Source: G963702155 sp963702155
GTDB taxonomy: Bacteria > Pseudomonadota > Alphaproteobacteria > Micavibrionales > Micavibrionaceae
Reading direction: 5' to 3'
Length of the DNA: 64,000 nt
Assembly (NCBI GenBank): GCA_963702155.1
Contig: OY969717.1
Coordinates: 1,302,001-1,366,000 of the forward strand
How positions within the stretch are numbered: the first letter of the stretch is position 1; every line of letters starts with the position of its first letter. Under the pieces are notes generated by a model, which worked only from the letters and a program-made list of their open reading frames with translations, had not been told where the DNA came from and did no database searches. Of this stretch, positions 27,494-36,338 are shown piece by piece. The translations under genes were made by a program, and so were the position numbers.

Positions 27494-28339
27494 TTGCATC
27501 CCCACTGTAATAATCATTGAAATCACCAGCGCAGGGCGGCACGGCTAATTCCGCATTAATGGCAAAGGCGGCTTCTTTTGCTTTTTGAGTCCGGGATTAC
27601 CGGGTACTTTGAAATCATTATCTGCACAAACAATGATACGTGTTTTTGGTAAATGTATGCGAAGATTCAAAGATACTCCTAAAAGGTTCCCTGCATCAAA
27701 CGCTACCGCAACAGGATTTCCCGTAGCCTCATGGATAGAGGCCGCCGTAGCATACCCTTCTGCAATGCAGAGCGTGCTTTCGATTTTTCCAATAGTAAAG
27801 AAACAGCCAGCTTTACGCCCACCAGAGAGAAAACGCTTTTCTCCCTTTTCATCAATGAATTGTAGGCTACACATTCTTCCATAGAGATCATGCATAGGCA
27901 CAACCAAGGCTGATTTATAAAGGCGCAAGCCGTATGAGCAAACATTCTTTCTCAATAAATAAGGGTTATTATTTGGTGCCGGTACAGAATCTCCCCATAT
28001 ATAAGCCGCTTTTTTCTGTGCCTTTTCCTGATTTTCCAGCTTTTCACGATAAAGCAGTTCAGCGCTGCATTTCGCTTGTTTACGCAGTAAAGCACGGTCT
28101 TTACGTGTCAATAGTTCTTGTGATTTACTACTCCACAAATACTTTTCACCAGTTTTCCATGATCCAAATATACAAATAGGAAAAGGGAATTGGTGATATA
28201 TGTACCAGCCATTTTTTGTACCCGACCTATCGCCTTTGATATGAATACGGTGCAATCTTCCATCTTTAATAAGAGGATGGTCTAAAACGATCTCATGTCC
28301 AACCATGAAGCATTCTAAATCGGTAATGTAATTATCCAT
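27480..28339 (-). pseudogene. Toprim-domain DNA primase, frameshifted near the 3' end
   Basis: A primase-like protein of the type found beside RepA-like ATPases. The N-terminal region is specific to the element family, then comes YLLRKNVCSYGLRLY. The Toprim domain has LCIAEGYATAASIHEATG (the Glu motif) and RIIVCADNDF (the D-x-D motif). The frame leaves homology after NPGLKK. Adding one A to the A5 run near 27583 gives KAKEAAFAINAEL and ends in the expected DFNDYYSG tail with a stop at 27480-27482. I choose ATG 28339, which overlaps the AlpA stop (ATGGATAA). The frame is open to 28420 but runs inside alpA. Confidence 0.75.
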
Positions 28340-28538
28340 TTTGAACCTCGCCACCTGCGGCACATTTTGCATTATGCTCATCAATTTCATGTTCAAACCA
28401 CGCAACAGCACGTTCTCCAATCTTGTGACACTTGGGAAACGTGCCCTCTGACATCTTTTTATAGATTGATGATCTGCCTAAGCCTGTTTTAAGCATGACT
28501 TCGGGGAGCCGTATCATTCGTATGTTTTTTTGTTCCAC
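28332..28538 (-). CDS. alpA: AlpA-type phage/satellite transcriptional regulator
   Basis: A 68-aa helix-turn-helix regulator of the AlpA family. MIRLPEVMLKTGLGRSSIYK is the recognition domain, then FPKCHKIGERAVAWFEHEID, which is diagnostic for AlpA. The start is GTG with AAGGAG 8 bases upstream. AlpA proteins activate excision or early genes of P4-like satellites and cryptic prophages. It leads the primase-ATPase group with overlapping stop and start. Confidence 0.93.
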   Translation of the reverse strand: MEQKNIRMIRLPEVMLKTGLGRSSIYKKMSEGTFPKCHKIGERAVAWFEHEIDEHNAKCAAGGEVQNG

Positions 28539-28648
28539 TGGTGTCTCCTTGTGTAGAAATGAACTTTATTGGTCACAAGAAAACGCTAACCAATTTTTTA
28601 TAAGGTCAAGTAACACGTGGATTTTAGAATTTTTGAAAAATATGAAAA

Positions 28649-29381
28649 TTATAGTTTTGCAGCAATATCACTAATAGCCTGTTTATTTGGTGGCTTTGCG
28701 CCCTCACCTGCAATAAGTTGGCATAACCAATCGGCAAAAAAATTCTTTCTTATTTCGTTATATTCCCTATCAATACTGACAAGAAGCAAGGAACGCCCTG
28801 TTGCTGTTGTCCATATGGGCGCAAGCGCTCTGACCAGTCGTTGCAATGGCGGATCACGCAAATATTGTTTATTATCCGGGTAAAATATATTACATGGATC
28901 AGCCGCAGCAATCTTTTCTAAAATTGAAATACAGCGCTCATTAAAACCATGCACAATGTAATTATCAAGACTTCTTTTTAGATGCGGCTGATCTTCATAT
29001 GCGTTGTCAAACAAGCTATAAATACGCTTTTTTAGAGTATAGACTAAGCCTATATAAACGCTTGGAAACTTTGGGCTTCCAGTTATCAATTTTCTTTATA
29101 TTGTTCGTTTTGATGCCTGAAAGAAGGTTTCGTACGGCTGTGATAAATTGAGTCAGTTCTTGCGCACGCTCCGTTGCTGTAAGATACGTATGGTTACGTG
29201 TTGAGCCAATGTAACAGGCAATTTCATCACAGATAACATCCCTGTATTGCCTAACCTGATCTATTGATAATTGAGGAGGGCCTTCTTTCCTGTTTTGTCG
29301 AAGGATGCGCGTATTAACAGCATACGACAGGCGAGGGCGTACATACACTGTGCCGGAAATCGGAGCCTTGCCATTTGCCAT
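28649..29381 (-). pseudogene. Unrecognised ~240-aa protein of island 1, frameshifted
   Basis: Two overlapping frames make one protein that I cannot assign. The first (from 29381) starts MANGKAPISG and contains CDEIACYIGSTRNHTYLTAT; the second (to 28649) contains LVRALAPIWTTATGRS and IRKNFFADWLCQLIAGEG. The frames cross at a run of six A near 29030; five A would read SLYSKKRIYSLFDN without a break. It overlaps the integrase 3' end by 68 bases, the usual tight packing behind P4-type integrases. It has no membrane segments. Confidence 0.55.
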
Positions 29382-30600
29382 TATTATTCCTGTATTGCGC
29401 TTTCAATTTATCCAAATGATCAGCATACCATTGCATCATCCGTTTACGTTTATCAAGGTATTCTGCGTGATTATACGCACGCCGAACGCTATTCCCTTCA
29501 ACATGCGCCAGCTGTCTTTCTATCCAATCAGCGTTAAAACCATGCTCATTGAGGATTGTTGAAGCGGTGTGGCGAAACCCGTGTGGCACAACTTTTTTCT
29601 CTTCAACATATCCTATGATCTGCAAAACCTTGGTTAAAGTCACATCTGATATGGGTTTTCCGTTGTTTTTTACGCCGGGAAACAGCAATTCATTATTGCC
29701 CGTTATTTTTTTCAATTCTTTCAGCAACTCCAATGCTTGAAGAGACAATGGCACCATATGATCGCGCTCCATCTTCATTCGTTCTGCCGGAATTGTAATG
29801 ACCACCTTTTTAAAATCCACATCTGACCAATGTAAATTTCTTAACTCACCGGGGCGCAAAAAAGTCAGGACAAGCAGCCTCATCGCCATTTTCACATAAT
29901 CTCGCCCATGATAATTGGAAAGTTTGTAAAGAAACTCTGGCAACTGATTTTCTTTAAAATGGGGACGATTTTTCCTTTTGGGGCGCTGGATAATCTTTGA
30001 ACGCCCCAATGCCGGGTTATCCTCGCACACGCCTTTTGTTATCGCATAGTCAAATACAGCCTCACAGCGCTGACACACTCGCTTGGCCACATCATATGCG
30101 CCTCTTGCCTCTACCGCCTGTATGACCGTTATAATGTCTTTTCTTGATACATCTGTGATCTGTTTAGAGCCAATGACCGGGAAAACATCATCTTCCAGCG
30201 ATTTGAGGATGTTTTTAGAATGTTTAGACACCCATGTGCCTTTTCCATGCCATTCTCGGCCAAGCGCTTCAAAAGTTGTATGCTCTTGCCCTTCTACACC
30301 GTGGATACGCTCTTTTTTCCAAATATTAGGGTTAATACCCTGATCTAAAAGCGCCCTTACTTCATGACGTTTAATACGAGCTTTTTTGATTCCAAATGCG
30401 CCGGGCTTGTTTTTATAATATTCGCCGATGGTGTAAATGCTTTTCTTATCTTTAAAGCTATATGGATACTGCCAAACCTTTGTGCCGCTAGTGCGCACAA
30501 GCAATTGCAGCCCCTCACCATCATACAATCTGTAATCCTTATTTTTAGGTTTGGCGTTCTCAACCTCTTTATCTGTAAGCCTTACAACTCTTCTAGCCAT
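29314..30600 (-). CDS. int: P4-type tyrosine integrase of island 1
   Basis: A 428-aa site-specific recombinase. The N-terminal DUF4102 arm-binding domain has LTDKEVENAKPKNKDYRLYDG and the tract GEGLQLLV. The catalytic domain has the first Arg in TFLRPGEL, HGFRHTAST (H-x-x-R), a later His in QLAHVEG and the tyrosine in YNHAEYLDKRK. I choose ATG 30600 because GGAGG lies 8 bases upstream; an earlier in-frame start lacks one. It lies 174 bases from the att core at 30774 and points away from it, the standard position for an integrase using a tRNA 3' end. Confidence 0.95.
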   Translation of the reverse strand: MARRVVRLTDKEVENAKPKNKDYRLYDGEGLQLLVRTSGTKVWQYPYSFKDKKSIYTIGEYYKNKPGAFGIKKARIKRHEVRALLDQGINPNIWKKERIHGVEGQEHTTFEALGREWHGKGTWVSKHSKNILKSLEDDVFPVIGSKQITDVSRKDIITVIQAVEARGAYDVAKRVCQRCEAVFDYAITKGVCEDNPALGRSKIIQRPKRKNRPHFKENQLPEFLYKLSNYHGRDYVKMAMRLLVLTFLRPGELRNLHWSDVDFKKVVITIPAERMKMERDHMVPLSLQALELLKELKKITGNNELLFPGVKNNGKPISDVTLTKVLQIIGYVEEKKVVPHGFRHTASTILNEHGFNADWIERQLAHVEGNSVRRAYNHAEYLDKRKRMMQWYADHLDKLKAQYRNNNGKWQGSDFRHSVCTPSPVVCC

Positions 30601-30773
30601 ATCTAGCACCTCCATAACAGTACAAAATCAAAATCCAACTGAATATACTGCATACTGTACTGTTAAAATCTTTGGAAGAGGCGTGTTCTTAAGGTATTTT
30701 AATGGACTTCTAAATCCTGTTTATAACTTTTAAAACAAGGATTTAAAGACGTTAATGGATATTTCTGGAAAAG

Positions 30774-30824
30774 TAATTGGTTGCGGGAGTAGGATTTGAA
30801 CCTACGACCTTCAGGTTATGAGCC
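30774..30824. repeat. 51-bp att repeat shared by the two islands (partial tRNA-fMet)
   Basis: Fifty-one bases identical to 52559-52609: four flanking bases, CCA, and the 3' half of the initiator tRNA up to the anticodon stem (GGCTCATAACC in tRNA sense). The 5' half of the tRNA is absent, so this is not a working tRNA. It is the right end of island 1 and the left end of island 2. Confidence 0.95.
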
Positions 30825-31023
30825 GTATATATACATATATTAAACTATTGATATAATTAAGTTATCTGATTTTAAAAATGTGTATGTGTAACATAGTGTG
30901 TAAGTATTTTGAGTTGTTTATAGGTCAATTTAAGCCATTCTTCAGCTTGTGGAAAAAATTTTTCTAGCATTTTAAGGGGTATTTAAAGAGCACATATTCA
31001 GATTGATTAATAAAAATGCTCAA

Positions 31024-34000
31024 TCAAATATCACTGGCTTTCCATTCAGCAGACCAGATTTCAGCTTGCTCAATAACTGTTCTAATTGCATCATTTTGCA
31101 AATCGGGCGGATAGCCATATTTTTTCAAAATACGTTTTACAAGAACCCTTATCTTTGCTCTTGCACTATCGCGCTTTTGCCAATCAACAGAGATATTGGA
31201 TTTTATTGAACTCATAAGCTCATGCGCTATAACTTTGAGCTGGTCATCACCCATTACATCCAGTGCGCTCTCATTTTCTGCTAGAGCATCATAGAATGCT
31301 ATTTCATCATGAGATAGACCTTCTTCCTCTCCGCGTTGCCGTGCAGCCTTAATGTCCTTGGCAATTCGGATTAGTTCTTCCAACACCTCGGCAGTCGTTA
31401 GGGCATTATTGTGATAGCGTTTGATCGCATCTTCCAACCGTTCAGAAAACGCACGTGATTGCACTACGTTCGTTCGGCTAGAGGATTTTATTTCACCATT
31501 TAGAAGCTTTCTTAACGCTTCTAAAGCCAAGTTTTTTCGCTCCATATTTTTGAGTTCCGCTAAAAACTCGTCTGAAAGAATGGATATATCCGGTGATTTA
31601 ATTCCCGATGCCGCCAAAATATCTATGATTTCGGTTGAAACGACAGCGCGGCTCAATATTTGTTGAATACCTGCCTCAATATCTTCCGATGATTTTTTTG
31701 TTCCTGAGGCCGTAGATTTTGCAAGAGCGGCTTTTACCGCTTGAAAAAACCCAACTTCATCACGCACTTCTTTAGCGTAATCGCTTGCCGAAGCCAGTGC
31801 ATAAGCGCGGGTCAAAGCAACAACGGCATCGCTATAGCGGCGGCGGATTGTTTTTTTCTGTTCATCTGTTTTGGCTTGTTCTGCTTCTCGCCTTAGCTGC
31901 TCTAGTATCCATTCCATAGCACCTGCCATAGTTTGCAGGCGCTCTTGCGGCTTGCCTGAAATGCCCAATGAATAATCAAAGCCATGGTAAATATCTTTTA
32001 CGACTTCATAACACTTTTGAAGAGCTTCAATCGCTTCTTCTTCATCAATGCCTGTATTGGCTCTATCACTATCTGAATATTCTAATAAAGCATTCTTAAG
32101 ATTTTGAGCGATACCAATATAATCAACAATCAAGCCTCCGGGCTTATCTTTGAATACACGATTTACACGGGCAATCGCCTGCATCAAACCATGCCCTTTC
32201 ATAGGCTTATCTATATACATTGTGTGCATACATGGCGCATCAAAGCCCGTAAGCCACATATCACGCACCAAAACCAGCTTTAATTCATCCGAGGGATCAC
32301 GTGCGCGTTTAGCCAAGTTTTCACGGCGCGTTTTACTGCCTACATGTCGTTGCCAATCAAGAGGATCAGAGGCATTGCCTGTCATCACAATTTTAATCGC
32401 ACCTTTTTTGTCATCGTCACTATGCCAATCTGGGCGCAATTCTACGATAGCATTATAAAGATCAACGCATATACGGCGGCTCATACATACCGCCATTGCC
32501 TTTCCGGGCATAGCATCAAGCCTTGCTTCTAAATGCTCAACAATATCCCGCGCAATAAGCTTTATGCGCTTTTCTGAACCCGCTAAAGCCTCAATTCGTG
32601 ACCACTTTCCTTTAGTCTTTTCCGTTGCATCTTGCTCTTGATCTTCAGTGAGTTCTTCAATTTCTGCGTCAATACGCGGCTTCTCATCTTCATCAAGATC
32701 AAGCTTGGCGATACGGCTTTCATAGTAAATTGGAACGGTTGCCTCGTCCTCAACGGCGCGGTGAATATCATAAACATCAATATAATCACCAAACACGGCT
32801 GGCGTATTTACATCCGTGCTTTCAATCGGTGTTCCGGTAAAGCCAATATAAGAGGCGTTCGGCAAAGCATCCCGCAAATATTTTGCAAAGCCATAAGTTT
32901 TCTCGCCTGTTTCCTTGTTGATCTTTGCACCAAAGCCATACTGTGTTCTGTGCGCCTCATCGGCAATGACAATTACATTACGCCGATCTGTCAAAAGCGG
33001 AACTTCCGTTTCATCTTTTGCAGGGAAGAATTTTTGAATGGTTGTAAAAATAATACCACCAGAATTTACAGCCAAAAGCTCCTGTAAATTCTCGCGGCAT
33101 CCAGCTTGCTTCGGCGCTTGGCGCAGCAAGGCTTTACAATTTGAGAATGTACCAAAAAGCTGCTCATCCAAATCATTACGATCTGTGATAATCACCAACG
33201 TAGGGTTTTCCATGTCTTTATGCCGCACAACCTGTCCAGCATAAAATGTCATTAAAAGGCTTTTTCCTGAGCCTTGCGTATGCCAGATAACGCCAGCTTT
33301 ATGATCGCCCCCGGATTTTGTCGCGGACAAAGTACTTTCCACCGCTTTCTTCACAGCAAAATATTGATGATAGCCCGCAATTTTCTTTATGATTTTTGTT
33401 CCATCATCTTCAAACACGGTAAAGCCGGAGATCAGATCAAGGAAATGCTCTTGATTAAAAAGTCCTTTAATTAAGACCTCCATTTCCGGCATGCCTTTCT
33501 TGGCAACATTTACTCCGTCAGGTGTTCGCCATGGCATAAAACGATCTTTATTGGCTGTTAATGATCCCACCCGTGCTTCCATACCATCCGAAGTGACAAG
33601 CAGGCCATTCGTTCTAAAAAGACTAGGGATTTGATCTTTGTAAGTTTGAATTTGGCTATAAGCTTTATCAATCGTGGCGTTTTCATCGCCCGCATTTTTA
33701 AGCTCAATCACCGCTAATGGAAGACCATTTACAAACAAAACAATATCCGGCCTGCGGTCATGTCCGTTTTCTATTGTCGTAAACTGATTAACCGCTAAAA
33801 AGTCATTGGCTGTTGTATCGTCAAAATCAATCAGCTTGACTGTATCACCGCTGAGACTACCATCATTGCGCATGACCTCAAGATCAACTCCATTTGTAAT
33901 GAGGTTATGAAGCCGTCTGTTTTCCTCTATTAAAGAAGGTGTTTCGCTTTGCTCAATCTTGCGCACCACATCTTCAAAAACGGATGGTGAAAGATGTGGG

Positions 34001-34179
34001 TTCAATTCCGTTAAAGCCTTGAGTAACCGCCCTCGCAAAATTACATCGCCATAGCTTTCCCGCTCCGGCGCAGACCCTTCATGCGCAATCACAGAACCAT
34101 GTATAACCTCAAATGCTAGCTCTTCCAGCCAGTCCAGCGCCGCTTCTTCAACATGGCTTTCTGTGATTTTATTACTCAT
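31024..34179 (-). CDS. hsdR: Type I restriction enzyme, restriction/translocase subunit HsdR
   Basis: A 1051-aa HsdR. The N-terminal PD-(D/E)xK nuclease has HDRRPDIVLFVNG and LAVIELKN. The superfamily 2 motor has VIWHTQGSGKSLLMTF (Walker A), VIADEAHRTQYG (DEAH) and YIGFTGTPIE (motif III), with motif VI in HGLMQAIARVNR. The helical C-terminal region binds the methylase core. It cuts unmodified DNA after ATP-driven translocation when joined with HsdM and HsdS. It is the last gene of a long operon that also contains hsdM and hsdS and is complete. Confidence 0.96.
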   Translation of the reverse strand: MSNKITESHVEEAALDWLEELAFEVIHGSVIAHEGSAPERESYGDVILRGRLLKALTELNPHLSPSVFEDVVRKIEQSETPSLIEENRRLHNLITNGVDLEVMRNDGSLSGDTVKLIDFDDTTANDFLAVNQFTTIENGHDRRPDIVLFVNGLPLAVIELKNAGDENATIDKAYSQIQTYKDQIPSLFRTNGLLVTSDGMEARVGSLTANKDRFMPWRTPDGVNVAKKGMPEMEVLIKGLFNQEHFLDLISGFTVFEDDGTKIIKKIAGYHQYFAVKKAVESTLSATKSGGDHKAGVIWHTQGSGKSLLMTFYAGQVVRHKDMENPTLVIITDRNDLDEQLFGTFSNCKALLRQAPKQAGCRENLQELLAVNSGGIIFTTIQKFFPAKDETEVPLLTDRRNVIVIADEAHRTQYGFGAKINKETGEKTYGFAKYLRDALPNASYIGFTGTPIESTDVNTPAVFGDYIDVYDIHRAVEDEATVPIYYESRIAKLDLDEDEKPRIDAEIEELTEDQEQDATEKTKGKWSRIEALAGSEKRIKLIARDIVEHLEARLDAMPGKAMAVCMSRRICVDLYNAIVELRPDWHSDDDKKGAIKIVMTGNASDPLDWQRHVGSKTRRENLAKRARDPSDELKLVLVRDMWLTGFDAPCMHTMYIDKPMKGHGLMQAIARVNRVFKDKPGGLIVDYIGIAQNLKNALLEYSDSDRANTGIDEEEAIEALQKCYEVVKDIYHGFDYSLGISGKPQERLQTMAGAMEWILEQLRREAEQAKTDEQKKTIRRRYSDAVVALTRAYALASASDYAKEVRDEVGFFQAVKAALAKSTASGTKKSSEDIEAGIQQILSRAVVSTEIIDILAASGIKSPDISILSDEFLAELKNMERKNLALEALRKLLNGEIKSSSRTNVVQSRAFSERLEDAIKRYHNNALTTAEVLEELIRIAKDIKAARQRGEEEGLSHDEIAFYDALAENESALDVMGDDQLKVIAHELMSSIKSNISVDWQKRDSARAKIRVLVKRILKKYGYPPDLQNDAIRTVIEQAEIWSAEWKASDI

Positions 34180-34236
34180 TTAAATTTCTCCCCTGCTTCC
34201 GAACAGTATGTTTCAACTAAAGGAAGCCATTTATCT

Positions 34237-35350
34237 TCATACCAGAGCCATTGACTTTTGATAAACCAATTCTCCATATCCTTGCGCCTTTTTATTCCTT
34301 TCGACCGCGTTCTTCCATTTTGTTTTCCAGAATTGTCGATGATGGTAGGGCGAAAATTTTGTGAAACCCTTAGATTTCAACCTATCAACGATCTCCGTTT
34401 CTGTTCTTTTTTGAGGCATATAAGCTTTGATAACGTGTGTAGAATTTATAGTTGAGCCATCATCGTATTTTACGAGCTTATGAATTTCTGCCGAAGTTTT
34501 TGATGTGTTTTCAAGGCCATAATAAACGGTAGCTTGGAAAGCATTGTTGTCTTTGAAATCGCTAGATTGGATGTTTTTATATATAGCCGATATTTGAGCA
34601 GGTAGATTACTTTTTTCCAGTTCAATAAATTGGTTTTTTTGAATGCTTACAAATTGCAAAGCTAATGATAATTCTTTTGCCAGCGTAAGGTTTTCACCGA
34701 ACCAATCTGTCATGTATTTTTCAAAATTCACACAGCAGGCTTGAAATAACCTTCCAAAACATTCTTCTCCACCCACAAAAAACGTATGCTCAACGGCATT
34801 TCTAATATCAATAATTTTTCTTAGATATTCTTTTACAGCCTCATCTTTGATTGGGGCAGTCCTCTTTTTTCAATGCTCCACTCAAAATCACAGAATTTCC
34901 ATCATCCTGTTTGCTTGATCCCTTTTTTGTCCGCTCCAATCTTTCGTGCAAAAGGTATGTCCATGCTATGTTTGCCAACACACAAAAAGTCTCGGCTTTA
35001 AAAATGATAGCAGGGTTATTGAATATTTGAACAGCGCAAACCATAGCTTCACGCGCCCGAATGAGCCTTGCGTCCTTATATGGATTTAAAAGTGTTTTAG
35101 GATCATAGGCAGACTGAACTTCGATATATTCGAGAACCTTTTCTTTAGTGGCTGCCTTAATGTTACCGTTCTTTTTTACCTCGGTAACACGCGCAAGATT
35201 GATTGTGGAAAGCCGCCCTTGGTTGACAATGTGAACAATGTCCTGAGCACTATACCCGCTCTCCAGTAGTCCTTTTACCATCGGGAGTTCAGGTTTGGTT
35301 AATCCTCCACCTCTAGTTTTCTTTCTGTTGGGTTTGATATTATGCAGCAT
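34237..35350 (-). pseudogene. DUF3644 (HEPN-like) protein, frameshifted
   Basis: Two frames form one ~370-aa DUF3644 protein. The first (35350 to 34841) has a helix-turn-helix-like start (SGYSAQDIVHIVNQGR) and MVCAVQIFNNPAIIFKAE followed by LANIAWTYLLHE. The second has VGGEECFGRLFQACCVNFEK. The shift is at a run of four C near 34857; three C restore CPIKDEAVKEYLRK and join the parts. The joined sequence contains IRNAVEH, an R-x4-H motif as in HEPN ribonucleases. DUF3644 genes accompany restriction systems. It lies between the second HEPN-like gene and hsdR. Confidence 0.75.
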
Positions 35351-35380
35351 TACTCAAAATCCCAATTTCAATCGGAAGCA

Positions 35381-36184
35381 TCAAATTGGCCTCCATGTCT
35401 TACGGCTAAGAAAAAACTTATCGTCATTGAGGTAAACGCGAAAGAAATCATTCACATCTGGAATGTCCTTCGTTTTTTCCGCATATGCCTTCATTCTTAG
35501 CTCAGATAATGTTTCAGCCATTGCACGGGCAATTTGTAAGGCAAGCAAGCGGCCATATTTGTTTATATGCTCACTTCTATGGGCATTCTCCGCTGCGCCC
35601 CTAATAGTGTTCAGTGGAGAATGGTCTTCGGACGTTCCTAAAACAAGAATATTGTCCTCTACCGCGTCAATCAATTTATCGGGAACTCGGCTCTTCTGTT
35701 TTAAAGGATATTGTTGAAGAATTAATTCCCCAATATCTGAATTCCATGTTTTGATTGGATCGTGTTGGCTGCTTCCTGAATTCGTTAAAATATTAAGATT
35801 GTAATAGCGTGTAGTCTTGGCAAACTCTGAGAGAAAAGATATGAATTCTTCATGTAACTTTGTGTCAGGAAACTTAAACATTTCATCGGTTACAAGCTCT
35901 TCTGACACTTTCTTAGCAGCAGCCAATAATTTTCTAAGATCGTGCCCGTATTTTGTTTTAAGCGTGTTGTCATCAAAAAATTGGTGGCTGTTTTTGAAAT
36001 AGTAATCAAGCAGAACAATTAACTTGGCCGTGCGTTCAAGGCCGATAGTAAGATTGAAAAATGCTTGGCTATAAATACCAACGGAAAACGAGTTTACTTT
36101 GCTCAACAAAGTCACACCTGAACCGATCATTTCCGCGCCAATTCCAGCCTCCCTTTGTAGGGCTATAAATGTTGATGAAAACAT
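35381..36184 (-). CDS. Unrecognised helical protein in the restriction operon, HEPN-like
   Basis: A ~267-aa mostly helical protein. I choose ATG 36184; a GTG at 36190 is also possible, as AAGGAGG serves either. Near the N-terminus are FFNLTIGLERTAKLIVLLDY and later KYGHDLRKLL. The R-x-A-K-L-I and H-D-L pattern resembles AbiV/HEPN-type proteins, which would make it an RNA-cleaving or dimerising accessory, but the resemblance is weak. It ends 31 bases before the DUF3644 gene. No membrane segments. Confidence 0.65.
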   Translation of the reverse strand: MFSSTFIALQREAGIGAEMIGSGVTLLSKVNSFSVGIYSQAFFNLTIGLERTAKLIVLLDYYFKNSHQFFDDNTLKTKYGHDLRKLLAAAKKVSEELVTDEMFKFPDTKLHEEFISFLSEFAKTTRYYNLNILTNSGSSQHDPIKTWNSDIGELILQQYPLKQKSRVPDKLIDAVEDNILVLGTSEDHSPLNTIRGAAENAHRSEHINKYGRLLALQIARAMAETLSELRMKAYAEKTKDIPDVNDFFRVYLNDDKFFLSRKTWRPI

Positions 36185-36186
36185 TT

Positions 36187-36309
36187 TCACACGGCCTCCT
36201 TAAGGGGGGGAACGATGGCATCAACCTGTAATTTGCCGGAAAAGAGTTTGGGTAGGAGCGTATATTGCGGTACAGTTTGTTCAATCTGGTTTTCGGTGAT
36301 TTTTGTCAT
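36187..36309 (-). pseudogene. Mini-ORF with an HsdS C-terminal tail (relic)
   Basis: A 40-codon frame: MTKITENQIEQ, which resembles an HsdR N-terminus, then TLLPKLFSGKLQVDA and a final LKEAV. The last part matches the C-terminus of the intact HsdS of this operon (LLPKLISGELRVDT ... LKAAV). It seems to be the joint left when a former hsdS-hsdR junction was split by new genes. It still has AAGGAGG near its end, used by the next gene. Confidence 0.6.
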
Positions 36310-36338
36310 GATTAATATACTCCGCGAACCCAAGATAA

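Larger units (their letters stand above)
22087..30824. mobile_element. Island 1: ~8.7-kb satellite-like integrative element at tRNA-fMet
   Basis: Bounded by the att cores at 22087-22105 and 30774-30824. From the integrase end it holds a P4-type tyrosine integrase, an unknown gene, AlpA, a Toprim primase, a RepA-like ATPase, a small KRKGAGRP protein and the four-gene cargo operon, all on the minus strand. There are no structural phage genes and no conjugation genes. Integrase plus AlpA plus primase/helicase resembles P4-like satellites and related elements; calling it a satellite is inference. Confidence 0.75.

Noticed and set aside
30774..30824. A second tRNA gene
   Set aside because: Only the 3' half is present; the 5' half is replaced by unrelated AT-rich DNA.
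36069..36284. Minus-strand 71-codon frame overlapping the hsdS relic
   Set aside because: It is a shadow of the relic and of the HEPN-like gene in another frame.
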